Origin: Clostridiaceae bacterium | Lineage (GTDB): Bacteria; Bacillota; Clostridia; TANB77; CAG-508 | NCBI GenBank assembly: GCA_012513065.1 | Contig: JAAZCX010000022.1 | Coordinates: forward strand, 1 to 44,952 | Reading direction: 5' to 3' | Length of the DNA stretch: 44,952 bases | In this document: piece by piece, positions 26,905-36,163 of the stretch | Layout: the number at the start of each line of letters is the position of its first letter | How positions within the stretch are numbered: position 1 is the stretch's first letter | The notes under the pieces: generated by a model | Told to the model about the DNA's origin: nothing | The model's database searches: none | The model's input: only the letters and a program-made list of their open reading frames with translations | Made by a program: the position numbers and the translations under genes

Positions 26905-28989
26905 TTATTCTTTATTTTTTTTCTTTTTGGTTGTCTTTTTCTTATTTGTAACTTTCTTTTTCTTAATTTCTTTTATTTCATTTTTTTGATCCGGCTCCCA
27001 TTTTTCTCCTATTTTAGGTTTATCCCAAGAAATATAATTACAACTCGTTGGGTTATTTTCACAAATATAGTAACTTCTTTTTCTTTTAGTTTTTCTTACT
27101 TGAACCTTTGCTCCACATACTGGACATGGAACATCTATTGTTTCTACAATTGGTTTTGCATTTTTACATTCTGGATATCCAGGACATGCTAAAAATCTTC
27201 CATATTTTCCATATTTATATACCATCATTCTTCCACATTTTTCACATTCAACGTCAGATACTTCATCTTCTAATTTAACATGTTCTAATTCTTTTTCGAC
27301 TTTATCTAGTGTTATTTTAAATGGTCCATAAAAATCTCTAATAATATTTTTCCAATTTTCTTTTCCATCAGCTATATTATCAAATTGTTCTTCTAATTTA
27401 GCTGTAAACTCAACATTTATAACATCTTTAAAGTTTTCTACTAATAAGTTGTTTACTATTTTTCCTAATTCTGTTGGAAGTAATTGTTTTTGTTCTTTTT
27501 CAATGTATCTTCTTTCAAGAATAGTAGTAATAGTTGGAGAATAAGTACTTGGTCTTCCAATTCCTTTTTCTTCTAATGCTTTTACCAAACTTGCCTCTGT
27601 ATATCTTGCTGGCGGTTCAGTAAAGCTTTGCTTTGGTTCTATATTTTTCAATTTTACTTCTTGGCCAATTTTCAAATTAGGAAGTGATGTATCTTCATCG
27701 TTTTTATCATTTTTCTTGTTATCATCTGATTCTACATATAAAGTCATAAATCCTTTAAATTTTAAAGTTTGTCCATTTGCCTTAAAGTTATATTTGTCTA
27801 CCTTTATATCAACAGATACTGTATCATAAATTGCATTCTTCATTTGACTTGCTATAAATCTATGATAAATCAATCTATATAATTTGTACTGATCTAGTGT
27901 AAGTGAATCTTTTACTTTTTCTGGTGTTAAATCAATATATGTTGGTCTTATTGCTTCATGTGCATCTTGAGCATCTTTTTTAGTTTTATAATAACGATTT
28001 TCATAGTAATTTTCACCATATTGATTTATTATTTGTCTTTTAGCTGCATTTCTTGCTTCTTCTGATATTCTAGTAGAGTCTGTTCTCATATATGTAATTA
28101 ATCCAACAACACCTTTTTCTGCAACTTTTATTCCTTCATATAATCCTTGAGCTACCGACATTGTCTTTTTTAATGTGAATCCTAATTTTCTAGAAGCTTC
28201 TTGTTGCATTGTACTAGTAGTAAATGGTGGAGCTGGTGTTCTTTTCTTTTCACTTTTCTTTATATCTTCTATTATATATTTTTTATTTTCTATGTTTTTT
28301 AAAATATTATTTACTTCTTCTTGAGAATGAATCTCTACTTTTTTACCATCTTTTCCAAAGAAATGTGCTTCAAAATCTTTTTTGCTTTTTTGTTCTAATA
28401 AATGTGCATAGATATTCCAATATTCTTCTGGAATAAACTTTTCTATCTCATTTTCTCTATCTACTATTAGTTTAACAGCAACAGATTGCACTCTACCTGC
28501 TGATAATCCTCTTTTAACTTTTTTCCATAAAACAGGACTTATTTTATATCCAACTATTCTGTCTAACACTCTACGAGCCTGTTGTGCATCTGTTAGATTC
28601 ATATCTATTTTTCTTGGATGTTTCATTGATTCTTGAACTGTTTCTTTAGTAATTTCATTAAATGTTACTCTACAAATACTATCTTGTGATATATTTAAAA
28701 TATATGCTAAATGCCATGCAATTGCTTCACCTTCACGGTCAGGGTCAGTTGCAAGATAAACTTTTTTTGCATTTTGTGCATCTTTTTTTAAAGATTTTAT
28801 TAAATCTCCTTTTCCCCTAATATTTATATATTCCGGTTCAAAATCTTTTTCAACATCTATTCCTAATTTTGATTTAGGTAAATCTCGTATATGTCCCATA
28901 GAAGCGACAACCTTTGTGCTACCTCCCAAGAACTTTTTTATTGTATTGGCTTTTGCAGGTGATTCTACAATAATTAATTTATCTGCCAT
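26905..28989 (-). CDS. topA: DNA topoisomerase I (TopA)
   Basis: Type IA topoisomerase that relaxes negative supercoils; 694 residues. TOPRIM motifs are LIIVESPAKANTIKKFLG and ATDPDREGEAIAWHLA. The catalytic Tyr is in GLITYMRTDSTRIS. The core also carries DAHEAIRPT and PPARYTEASLVKALEEKGIGRPSTY. Two zinc ribbons at the C-terminus, CEKCGRMMVYKYGKYGRF...C and CPVCGAKVQVRK...C, mark the TopA branch. The tail is Lys-rich. AAGGAG precedes the ATG, and the gene has its own promoter. It follows murG without dprA or other usual neighbours; trmFO is two genes downstream. Confidence 0.96.
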   Translation of the reverse strand: MADKLIIVESPAKANTIKKFLGGSTKVVASMGHIRDLPKSKLGIDVEKDFEPEYINIRGKGDLIKSLKKDAQNAKKVYLATDPDREGEAIAWHLAYILNISQDSICRVTFNEITKETVQESMKHPRKIDMNLTDAQQARRVLDRIVGYKISPVLWKKVKRGLSAGRVQSVAVKLIVDRENEIEKFIPEEYWNIYAHLLEQKSKKDFEAHFFGKDGKKVEIHSQEEVNNILKNIENKKYIIEDIKKSEKKRTPAPPFTTSTMQQEASRKLGFTLKKTMSVAQGLYEGIKVAEKGVVGLITYMRTDSTRISEEARNAAKRQIINQYGENYYENRYYKTKKDAQDAHEAIRPTYIDLTPEKVKDSLTLDQYKLYRLIYHRFIASQMKNAIYDTVSVDIKVDKYNFKANGQTLKFKGFMTLYVESDDNKKNDKNDEDTSLPNLKIGQEVKLKNIEPKQSFTEPPARYTEASLVKALEEKGIGRPSTYSPTITTILERRYIEKEQKQLLPTELGKIVNNLLVENFKDVINVEFTAKLEEQFDNIADGKENWKNIIRDFYGPFKITLDKVEKELEHVKLEDEVSDVECEKCGRMMVYKYGKYGRFLACPGYPECKNAKPIVETIDVPCPVCGAKVQVRKTKRKRSYYICENNPTSCNYISWDKPKIGEKWEPDQKNEIKEIKKKKVTNKKKTTKKKKNKE

Positions 28990-29020
28990 ATTTATCTCCT
29001 TTATTTTTGTATACGTAAGT

Positions 29021-29049
29021 ATTCTAAAAGATTTTTACTTTTTTTGCAA
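29021..29049 (-). promoter_or_regulatory. sigma-A promoter of topA
   Basis: TTGCAA (29044-29049), 17 bases, TAGAAT (29021-29026). Confidence 0.6.
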
Positions 29050-29080
29050 GTAATTTATATGTTTTTTATTAAATAATAGT

Positions 29081-29116
29081 AAAAAACACTAAATTTTATC
29101 CTATTTAGTGTTTTTT
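29081..29116 (-). terminator. Terminator at the murG stop codon
   Basis: AAAACACTAAAT and ATTTAGTGTTTT form a strong stem that includes the murG stop codon, followed by T residues on the minus strand. It ends the murE-mraY-ftsW-murG transcript. Confidence 0.8.
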
Positions 29117-30228
29117 TCAACAAGAGATTTTATTTCACTATAAATTTTTGTTTCAACATCTTTAACTTCAATTTTTTGTGCACTTATCCCCATTTCTTTC
29201 ATTTTCTGTGGATCATTTATTATGTTTTTAATTTCATAATTTAATACATTATCTGTTAAATCTTTATTTAATATTATTTTTGCTGCTTTTATTTTTTCTA
29301 ATACTTTTGCATTATACAATTGATGATCATTACTTACATTTGGAAGTGGAATTAGTATTGATGGTTTTCCTAAATTTGAAATTTCAGTTACACTCATTGC
29401 ACCGCTTCTGGCTACTATAATATCTGATATATTCATTATTTCTTCCATATTATAAATGTAAGGCACTATTTTCATATTTTTAATATAATTAATATTTAAA
29501 TTTTCATTTTCAAATTTTTCTTTAATTAAATCATATTGTTTTGGTCCTGTTGCCCACATGATTTGATAATTATCATTTAGGTTTTTCTTAGCGATTCCTA
29601 TTATTGTTTCATTAATACTTTGGGCTCCTTGGCTTCCTCCAAATACTAATATGACTGGTATGTTTTTGTCTAGTCCTATACGATTTTTCATTTCATTTAC
29701 TTGTTGTTGTGTATAATTTATTTTTTTCAATTTTGTAGGTGTTCCTGTATATACAATCTTATTAGCATTTTTTATTCTACAGATTGCATCTTCAAAAGAT
29801 ACTAATATACAATTAGTTTTTTTAGCTAGCATTTTTATTGCTTTTCCAGGAAATGCATTACTTTCATGAAGTATAGTTGGAATATGTAACTTATGTGCAG
29901 CTGTTATTGTTGCTCCACATATGTATCCACCTGTTCCAATTACTATATCTGGATTAAATTCTTTAATGATTTTCTTTGCTTCGCCATATCCTTTAAGTGT
30001 TTTTATTATATTTTTAAAATTGTTGATAGATATTTTTTTACTTAATCCATATGCATTAATTGTTTTTAATTCATATCCTGATCTTGGTACTAAATCATTC
30101 TCAAGTCCTCTATCAGTTCCTATAAATATAATTTTAGAATCTGGCTCTTCTTCTTTTATTTTATTTGCAATTGCAATTCCAGGATTAATATGTCCTCCTG
30201 TTCCTGCGGCTGCAATAATTACTCTCAT
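29101..30228 (-). CDS. murG: MurG, lipid II-forming N-acetylglucosaminyltransferase
   Basis: Peripheral membrane GT28-family enzyme that adds GlcNAc to lipid I to make lipid II; 375 residues. The glycine-rich acceptor-side loop AAAGTGGHINPG is at residues 5-16. The second loop is GTGGYICGA. The C-terminal UDP-GlcNAc-binding domain shows VFGGSQGAQSIN and the SDIIVARSGAMSVTEI donor motif. The ATG at 30228 has TAGGAG upstream; an upstream in-frame start lacks one and would overlap ftsW. It follows ftsW by 29 bases in the murE-mraY-ftsW-murG operon and ends in a terminator. Confidence 0.96.
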   Translation of the reverse strand: MRVIIAAAGTGGHINPGIAIANKIKEEEPDSKIIFIGTDRGLENDLVPRSGYELKTINAYGLSKKISINNFKNIIKTLKGYGEAKKIIKEFNPDIVIGTGGYICGATITAAHKLHIPTILHESNAFPGKAIKMLAKKTNCILVSFEDAICRIKNANKIVYTGTPTKLKKINYTQQQVNEMKNRIGLDKNIPVILVFGGSQGAQSINETIIGIAKKNLNDNYQIMWATGPKQYDLIKEKFENENLNINYIKNMKIVPYIYNMEEIMNISDIIVARSGAMSVTEISNLGKPSILIPLPNVSNDHQLYNAKVLEKIKAAKIILNKDLTDNVLNYEIKNIINDPQKMKEMGISAQKIEVKDVETKIYSEIKSLVEKNTK

Positions 30229-30257
30229 TTTGTTTTCTCCTAACTTTGCCTTAATAT

Positions 30258-31404
30258 TTATCGGCAATTTCTTGATATATTTAATAAAATTCCCATACTA
30301 CATAATAATATTAAAAGTGCAGTTCCACCATAACTAAAGAATGGTAATGACATACCTGTTGCTGGCATAGATGAAGTAACAACTGCAATATTAATAATTG
30401 CTTGTATTCCTACTAATGATGTTATTCCAACTGCTAATAAACTTCCAAATGAATCTAGTGCTTTCATTGCTGTTAATATTCCTCTCCATATAAAAACTAT
30501 AAATAAGGAAATTACAACTAAACATCCTATAAATCCTAATTCTTCTGCTATAATTGCAAATATGAAATCATTATGTGGTTCTGGTATATATAAATACTTT
30601 TGTTTACTTTCTCCGAAGTCCTACTCCAAATAATCCTCCTGATCCTATTGCATACAAGCTTTGTACAACTTGCCATCCATCTCCTTTTATATCCGCAAAT
30701 GGATCTAAAAATGTAGTTAATCTCGCTAAACGGAACTTTCCTTTTTCAGTTAAAGTTGCCAATAATAACATTCCTGCTGCTGCTACTGAACCTCCTGTTA
30801 CTGCAATGCTTAGAAAATGTTTTACTTTTACTCCTCCCATTATCATCATTATTGATACAATAGAAACTATAACTACTGATGCACTTAAATGATCTTGTAA
30901 AAAGAATAAAATTGCTATTGGTGGAATAAGATAACAAAATGATTTTATACATCCTTTCCAAAAGAATCCAATTTCCTCTTTATGTTCTGATAAATATCCT
31001 GCATAGAAAACAATTAGTCCTACTTTTGCAATTTCTGATGGTTGAAATCTTCCAAATCCTAAATCTATCCATCTAGTTGCTCCTTTTACACTAACTCCTA
31101 TTCCTGGTATAACAACTGAAAAAAGGGCAATTATTGATGCTATATAAGCAAATTTATAAAACTTTTTATATATTCTATAATCAATTTTTGATATTATAAA
31201 CATTAGTACAATTCCAACACCTGCAAATAGTACTTGCTTAATTACATATGTATAACTATTTCCTGTTGTAGAAAGCGCAGATGGTGCACTAGCAGAAAGT
31301 ACCATAACTATTCCCAGTGCTAATAATAAAAGTATTGTAATTCCTAATGTAAAATCAAATGGTTTTTGCTTTTCTATTACTTTGTTTTTTATTTTCTTTT
31401 GCAC
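30258..31404 (-). CDS. ftsW: Peptidoglycan glycosyltransferase FtsW/SpoVE, read through a +1 frameshift
   Basis: SEDS-family polytopic glycan polymerase of about 381 residues. The first frame covers transmembrane segments 1-7 (from FDFTLGITILLLLALGIVMVL), including GVSVKGATRWIDLG and FQPSEIAKVGLI. It ends abnormally after SGGLFGVGL at Leu263, followed by Arg-Arg-Lys-stop. Skipping one C in CTT CGG A (30612-30618) gives Gly-Glu-Ser-Lys-Gln-Lys, then the conserved YLYIPEPHNDFIFAIIAEE loop, the remaining membrane segments, and MSLPFFSYGGTALL near the end. The span is 3 x 382 + 1 bases. The start is GTG with AGGAGG upstream. Without the shift the protein lacks its last three membrane segments and the PEPHNDFI loop, so it could not function. 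Confidence 0.93.
30612..30618 (-). other. +1 frameshift site CTT CGG A in ftsW
   Basis: CTT is at 30616-30618 and CGG at 30613-30615. The zero frame terminates three codons after CTT. Skipping one C restores Leu-Gly-Glu-Ser-Lys, the conserved GLGxSxQK motif of SEDS proteins. Confidence 0.87.
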
Positions 31405-31425
31405 TTTTTCCTCCTTTTTTTGTTT

Positions 31426-32409
31426 TTATATTGATAATATTCCTATTATGCATACAGCTAATGTAATAATACTAAATACTGATACAATTTTGTTTTCTTT
31501 CCAACCAGATAATTCAAAATGATGATGTAAAGGTGCCATTTTAAATATTCTTTTTCCTGTTTTCTTAAAATATGCAACTTGAATCATAACTGATAATGTT
31601 TCTATTATTGGTATTAAAGCAATTATAATTAATAATATTGGCATTTTTAAATATAATGCCATTGCAGCTACAGATCCCCCTAAACATAATGAACCCGTAT
31701 CTCCCATCATAACTTTTGAAGGGTATAAGTTAAATAATAAAAATCCCAAACATGCACCTGATAGACAACTACCAAATAATGTTACTTCTTTTATATTAAA
31801 AATTATAGCAATTACAGTTAAACATGTTACTATTATTGTTGTTACACTACTAGATAATCCATCAATTCCATCTGTTAAATTAACTGCATTTGTTGTTGCA
31901 AGCATTACAAGAATAGCAAGTGGTATATATCCCCATATTGGAAGTGTAATACTTTGTTTTATAAATGGAATATATATATCTGTTCCTATTTTTAGCACTT
32001 GAGTTAAGAAAAGTGAATACGCTACTGCAACTAGTAATAATCCTATCATTTTTGCCTTTGGGCTTAATCCTTTAGTATTTTTTAATACTAACTTTTTAAA
32101 ATCATCAATAAATCCTATAATTCCAAATCCAACTGAAACAGCTAATAATGGTAATATATTTTTTGCAACTTCTGTTTCTATAGTTATATTTGTATAATAA
32201 TAATATAAAAACGCACATATAATTATTATACTTAATATAATAATTATTCCTCCCATTGTTGGAGTTCCTTGTTTTTTTAAATGACTTTCAGGTCCATCAT
32301 CTCTTTCTTGTTGACCTACTTTAAGTTTCCTTAATATAGGTATAATAACAAGCGACATTACTACTGTTAATGCAAATGTTATAAATAATACTTTTACTTG
32401 AAATTCCAT
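31426..32409 (-). CDS. mraY: Phospho-N-acetylmuramoyl-pentapeptide transferase MraY
   Basis: Integral membrane enzyme that joins phospho-MurNAc-pentapeptide to undecaprenyl phosphate, giving lipid I; 327 residues with about ten membrane segments. Signature motifs: GTPTMGGIIIILSI near residue 50, the Asp-rich FGIIGFIDDFKK (catalytic/metal Asp pair), NAVNLTDGIDGLSS, VMMGDTGSLCLGG and the C-terminal APLHHHFELSGWKE (HHH motif). AAGGAG precedes the ATG. It lies between murE and ftsW. murF and murD, which usually flank mraY, are missing here and must be elsewhere in the genome. Confidence 0.97.
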   Translation of the reverse strand: MEFQVKVLFITFALTVVMSLVIIPILRKLKVGQQERDDGPESHLKKQGTPTMGGIIIILSIIIICAFLYYYYTNITIETEVAKNILPLLAVSVGFGIIGFIDDFKKLVLKNTKGLSPKAKMIGLLLVAVAYSLFLTQVLKIGTDIYIPFIKQSITLPIWGYIPLAILVMLATTNAVNLTDGIDGLSSSVTTIIVTCLTVIAIIFNIKEVTLFGSCLSGACLGFLLFNLYPSKVMMGDTGSLCLGGSVAAMALYLKMPILLIIIALIPIIETLSVMIQVAYFKKTGKRIFKMAPLHHHFELSGWKENKIVSVFSIITLAVCIIGILSI

Positions 32410-32448
32410 TTTATTCTCCTTGTTTCATTAATTTAGTTTTATATTCTT

Positions 32449-33924
32449 TTACTGTTTTGTATTTATAATACTATTTACGATAATTCTCTCATCAAAAGGA
32501 TATTTAATTCCATTTATTTCTTGATAAGGTTCATGTCCTTTTCCTGCAAGTACAATAATATCTTTTTTGTCTGCCATTTTAATAGCTTCTTTAATAGCTT
32601 CTACTCTATCTACTATTACAGTATATTTTCCCTTTGTCTTCTTTATTCCTTCTTCTATTTGTTCTACTATCTTCTTAGGATCTTCAGTACGTGGATTATC
32701 TGATGTAATAATTGTAAAGTCTGCTATTCTTCCCGATATTTCTCCCATTATAGGACGTTTGCCTGAATCTCTATCTCCCCCACATCCGAATAATGAAATT
32801 ACTCTTCCTTTTGTATATGATTTAACTGCATTTAATATATTTTCTAAACTTTCTGGTGAATGAGCATAATCTACCATAATAGTTAAATCTTTTTTATTGT
32901 TTATTAATTCTGATCTTCCTGGAACTCTTACTTCTTCTAGGGCTTCTTTAATTTGTTCTGCATTTGCTCCTAATCTCTCTCCTACGCATATTGCAGCAAG
33001 TGAATTATAAACACTAAATCTTCCTGGTATACAAGTTTTAATTCTTTCATTTTTAGTTGCAATCTTTACTTTGAAATCTACATATGAATTTGTAATTGTT
33101 ATATCTTTTGCAAGTACATTGCAAAAATTATCTATTCCGTAAGTTGTAATCTCGCATTGAGGTACTAATTTAGGAAGTTTTGCTGTATTAAAGTCATCAG
33201 CATTTATAAATGCTTTTTTACACATTTTAAATAACTGTACTTTTGAATTAAAATAATCTTCCATATCAGGATGTTCTTTAGGACTAATATGATCTTCTGA
33301 AAAGTTTGTAAATACTCCTATATCAAAGTCACATCCAGCTACTCTATTTAATTTTAAACTTTGTGAAGATACTTCCATTACAACTGCATCGCATCCTTCT
33401 TGTGCCATTTTTGCAAAAATAGCTTGTAGTTTATTGCTTTCTGGAGTTGTTCTATCACTATCTTCTAATTTTTTATTTCCTATATATGTAGCTATTGTTC
33501 CTATTAACCCTACTTTTTTTCCTGTTTTTTCTAATATAGCTTTTGTCATAAATGAAGTTGTAGTTTTACCCTTTGTTCCTGTTATTCCTATTAATTTAAA
33601 TTTTCTTGATGGGTTTTGATAAAAATTACATGAGCAAATAGCTAGTGCATATCTTGTATCTTTTACTACTATTATAGTTATTTCTTCAGGTATTTTTTTT
33701 AATAATTGTACATTTACTCCTTCTTGTACCATAATTGCTGTAGCGCCTTGATTAATTGCAGTTTCTATATATTCATGTCCATCTGTATCAAATCCTTTTA
33801 TCGCTATAAATAATCCATTTTCTTTAATATTTCTAGAGTCTTTATCTAAATGATCTATTTCTACATCTAAATTGCCTCTTACTTTTAATCCTTCTAATCC
33901 TACTAATATTTCTTTTAATTTCAT
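32449..33924 (-). CDS. murE: UDP-MurNAc-tripeptide synthetase MurE
   Basis: Cytoplasmic ATP-dependent ligase of 491 residues that adds the third stem-peptide residue. The N-terminal uridine-binding domain includes DSRNIKENGLFIAIKGFDTDGH. The ATP P-loop is GITGTKGKTTTSFM, followed by the lysine-carbamate region with MEVSSQSLKLNRVAG. The C-terminal domain carries the substrate-specificity motif TSDNPRTEDP. In that motif, DNPR is the usual pattern for meso-diaminopimelate-adding enzymes, so the cell wall is inferred to be mDAP type. GGAGG lies seven bases upstream of the ATG. It opens the murE-mraY-ftsW-murG operon behind a perfect -10 promoter. Confidence 0.96.
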   Translation of the reverse strand: MKLKEILVGLEGLKVRGNLDVEIDHLDKDSRNIKENGLFIAIKGFDTDGHEYIETAINQGATAIMVQEGVNVQLLKKIPEEITIIVVKDTRYALAICSCNFYQNPSRKFKLIGITGTKGKTTTSFMTKAILEKTGKKVGLIGTIATYIGNKKLEDSDRTTPESNKLQAIFAKMAQEGCDAVVMEVSSQSLKLNRVAGCDFDIGVFTNFSEDHISPKEHPDMEDYFNSKVQLFKMCKKAFINADDFNTAKLPKLVPQCEITTYGIDNFCNVLAKDITITNSYVDFKVKIATKNERIKTCIPGRFSVYNSLAAICVGERLGANAEQIKEALEEVRVPGRSELINNKKDLTIMVDYAHSPESLENILNAVKSYTKGRVISLFGCGGDRDSGKRPIMGEISGRIADFTIITSDNPRTEDPKKIVEQIEEGIKKTKGKYTVIVDRVEAIKEAIKMADKKDIIVLAGKGHEPYQEINGIKYPFDERIIVNSIINTKQ

Positions 33925-33957
33925 ATGGAAACCTCCAATTTCTTATTTTGCAAATAT

Positions 33958-33986
33958 ATTATATCTCTAAAGTTTTTATTTGTAAA
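33958..33986 (-). promoter_or_regulatory. sigma-A promoter of the murE operon
   Basis: TTTACA (33981-33986), 17 bases, perfect TATAAT (33958-33963). It restarts transcription after the inserted surface-protein block. Confidence 0.75.
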
Positions 33987-33996
33987 TTATATTATC

Positions 33997-34036
33997 AAAA
34001 AAAATAATCATTACTAAAATGTAATGATTATTTTTT
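33997..34036 (-). terminator. Terminator after the CBM2-like protein gene
   Basis: AATAATCATTAC and GTAATGATTATT form a 12-base-pair stem with A and T runs on both sides. Confidence 0.8.
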
Positions 34037-34052
34037 GATTTTTTATTTGTTT

Positions 34053-35072
34053 TTATGTTGTTTTTGTTGGTTCTATTATTTTTTTACCATTAAATAATAT
34101 ATTGTAAATATTAAAATTCACATCTGGATCTGTAAATCTTAGATTTAAGCTTTGAGTTAATTCTGCTCCATTTGCAACTGTTCCATTCCAACTATATGAT
34201 GTAATTGTTACTCTGTAGAAAGTATTATGTTCTTCTACTGTTGTACTTGATGATCCCCATGCATCAATTGAATCTTTATTCAATGATAATGGCACATCTA
34301 AACTAATTGTCCAATTTGATATATTTCCATCTAAATTGTTTATTTTTAATTCTATTGCACATCCATATTCAGTATTATTTATCCATTCATTTGTAATTTT
34401 CCATGTTGTTTCACTATTACTATTTTCTGGTATTGGTTCATCTGGTATAATTTCTCCACTAGTATTTTGATTATTTTCTACTGAATTTACTACGTTACTT
34501 ATTACATTTTCTTCTGGATCTTTGTTTCCCTCTATCTTTTCTTCTAAGTTCTCTCCATCTTTTAATTCTACTATTTTTTTTGTTAATTTATCATTTAAAA
34601 AAACATGTAATAATTTAAAATCAACATTTTGTGTAAATGCAAATATAATTGTTTGTTGTAAATTTCCTTCATTTGCTACAGTTCCGTTCCAACCATATGA
34701 TTTCATATTCAGCCTATCAAATGAATTATATTCATCTACCGTATTTTCTGAAGATCCCCACGCTTGTGTATTTGCTTGACTTAGATATGGAGGAACATCT
34801 ATTGCAAGATCCCAATTTGATATATTTCCATCTAAATTATTTACTGTTAATTCTATTTGATAATAATAAATTCCTTCATTATCCCATTGTGAAATTTTTT
34901 TCCAATATGCTATACTCTTACCTGTTTCTACTTTTACATTTCCGTTTATATTTAAACTTATTGAATAGAAAGAATACCCTATTGAAATAGCAATTAATAA
35001 AATTAATATTACAAAAAATATAGTATTTACTTTTATCGCTTTTCTACGCTTTTTTATTCTATATTTTTTCAT
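34053..35072 (-). CDS. Secreted protein with two CBM2-like domains and a SipW-type leader
   Basis: A 339-residue exported protein. The basic start is followed by a hydrophobic leader ending IGYSFYSISLNINGNVKV, which matches the leader pattern of the TasA-like protein at 37462. Two internal repeats follow (about residues 50-160 and 225-335). Each has a WKxIxxW start, the motif NLDGNISNW, a WGSS-TV segment and Y-W-NGTVAN, as in family 2 carbohydrate-binding modules. A Glu/Asn/Pro-rich linker (about 170-220) separates them. No catalytic domain is present, so it is probably a surface or matrix adhesin for polysaccharide. It lies at the end of the signal-peptidase block and is followed by a strong terminator. 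Confidence 0.78.
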   Translation of the reverse strand: MKKYRIKKRRKAIKVNTIFFVILILLIAISIGYSFYSISLNINGNVKVETGKSIAYWKKISQWDNEGIYYYQIELTVNNLDGNISNWDLAIDVPPYLSQANTQAWGSSENTVDEYNSFDRLNMKSYGWNGTVANEGNLQQTIIFAFTQNVDFKLLHVFLNDKLTKKIVELKDGENLEEKIEGNKDPEENVISNVVNSVENNQNTSGEIIPDEPIPENSNSETTWKITNEWINNTEYGCAIELKINNLDGNISNWTISLDVPLSLNKDSIDAWGSSSTTVEEHNTFYRVTITSYSWNGTVANGAELTQSLNLRFTDPDVNFNIYNILFNGKKIIEPTKTT

Positions 35073-35086
35073 AACATTCCTTTCCT

Positions 35087-36145
35087 TTATTTTTTCAATA
35101 CATATCTATATGTTACGTGACTACTTACAACGCTAAACCATGCTTCTTCTTTATCTTTAGAACTCCAATATAAAATTGGTTTAAACAATTCTTCTGATAC
35201 TTTTATAATCTCTCCAAAATCTTTTACATCAACTATTCTTTCATTCTTCATATCAACTGGTGTACTTACTTGAACAATCTTATCTTGACATAATCTTAGT
35301 ATTCTATTTAATTCTTGACGATATTCATTCTTGATATGATTTGTTGAAATTGTTTTTCTAAAGATATATCTTAATTGTAATACAGAGAATACGATTAATG
35401 CTACGCTTATAAATATTGATACAATATTAAATTCTAGTTGTTGTTCAATTTCTTTAGAAATATATTTTTTATCTTGTTTATTGTTATCTCCACTTATTTT
35501 TGTTGTTTTTTCTGCTAAATCTATATTTAAACTAGATGCATAGGTATTATCAACTTTTTCTCCTTCAACTTCTGTTGTAGTTTTTATATTTAATACTATT
35601 AGATATTTTGCATCAAGATTAATTCCTAAATCTTGTTCAAACTGTTTTACTAAATTATTTTGTTCTTTTAAATTTATTTTTAATTTTTCTTGTAAATCTA
35701 TTGTATTAGATTTGTTTGTTTCTTTTTTTGTATCTACTAATTTATATTCTTTTTGCCAAACCTTTTGTTCTTCTCCATCTTTTGTATATGTTGCATTTAA
35801 ATATCCTTTTACAGAATATTCATAATCTATATTGCTTTCTACATTTCCTTGATATTTATAATTTAAATTCAAATCAATGCTTTGAATTAAATCTGTAATA
35901 TAAGCATTTTCATTCATATCCAAATATTCTTTTTCTATATATGGGTTTTTAATTAAATTAACTTTATAATCATAATTAAATTTATTTTCATATGAATATA
36001 TTTCTTCATTTTTTACGCTTATATCTTCTGTTGCTAGTAATACTTTAAATAAATGCGCACAAGAAGCAACAAGTATAACAATTACACTTGCTAAACAAAA
36101 ATATCTAATTGACTTACGTATTTTTATTTTTTTTCTTGTTCTCAT
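35087..36145 (-). CDS. DUF5305-like membrane protein
   Basis: A 352-residue protein with an N-terminal transmembrane segment (FCLASVIVILVASCAHLFKVLL) and a second one at about residues 240-260 (NIVSIFISVALIVFSVLQL). The large extracytoplasmic domain between them has the tyrosine-rich beta pattern YKYQGNVESNIDYEYSVKGY and KVWQKEYKLV, as in DUF5305-type proteins; that family match is by eye. The cytoplasmic tail is about 90 residues. DUF5305 proteins often neighbour SipW-like signal peptidases, as here, but their function is unknown. It sits between the signal peptidase (18-base gap) and the CBM2-like protein (14 bases), so the three are one operon. Confidence 0.72.
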   Translation of the reverse strand: MRTRKKIKIRKSIRYFCLASVIVILVASCAHLFKVLLATEDISVKNEEIYSYENKFNYDYKVNLIKNPYIEKEYLDMNENAYITDLIQSIDLNLNYKYQGNVESNIDYEYSVKGYLNATYTKDGEEQKVWQKEYKLVDTKKETNKSNTIDLQEKLKINLKEQNNLVKQFEQDLGINLDAKYLIVLNIKTTTEVEGEKVDNTYASSLNIDLAEKTTKISGDNNKQDKKYISKEIEQQLEFNIVSIFISVALIVFSVLQLRYIFRKTISTNHIKNEYRQELNRILRLCQDKIVQVSTPVDMKNERIVDVKDFGEIIKVSEELFKPILYWSSKDKEEAWFSVVSSHVTYRYVLKK

Positions 36146-36163
36146 TTTTTCCTCTCTTTTGTC

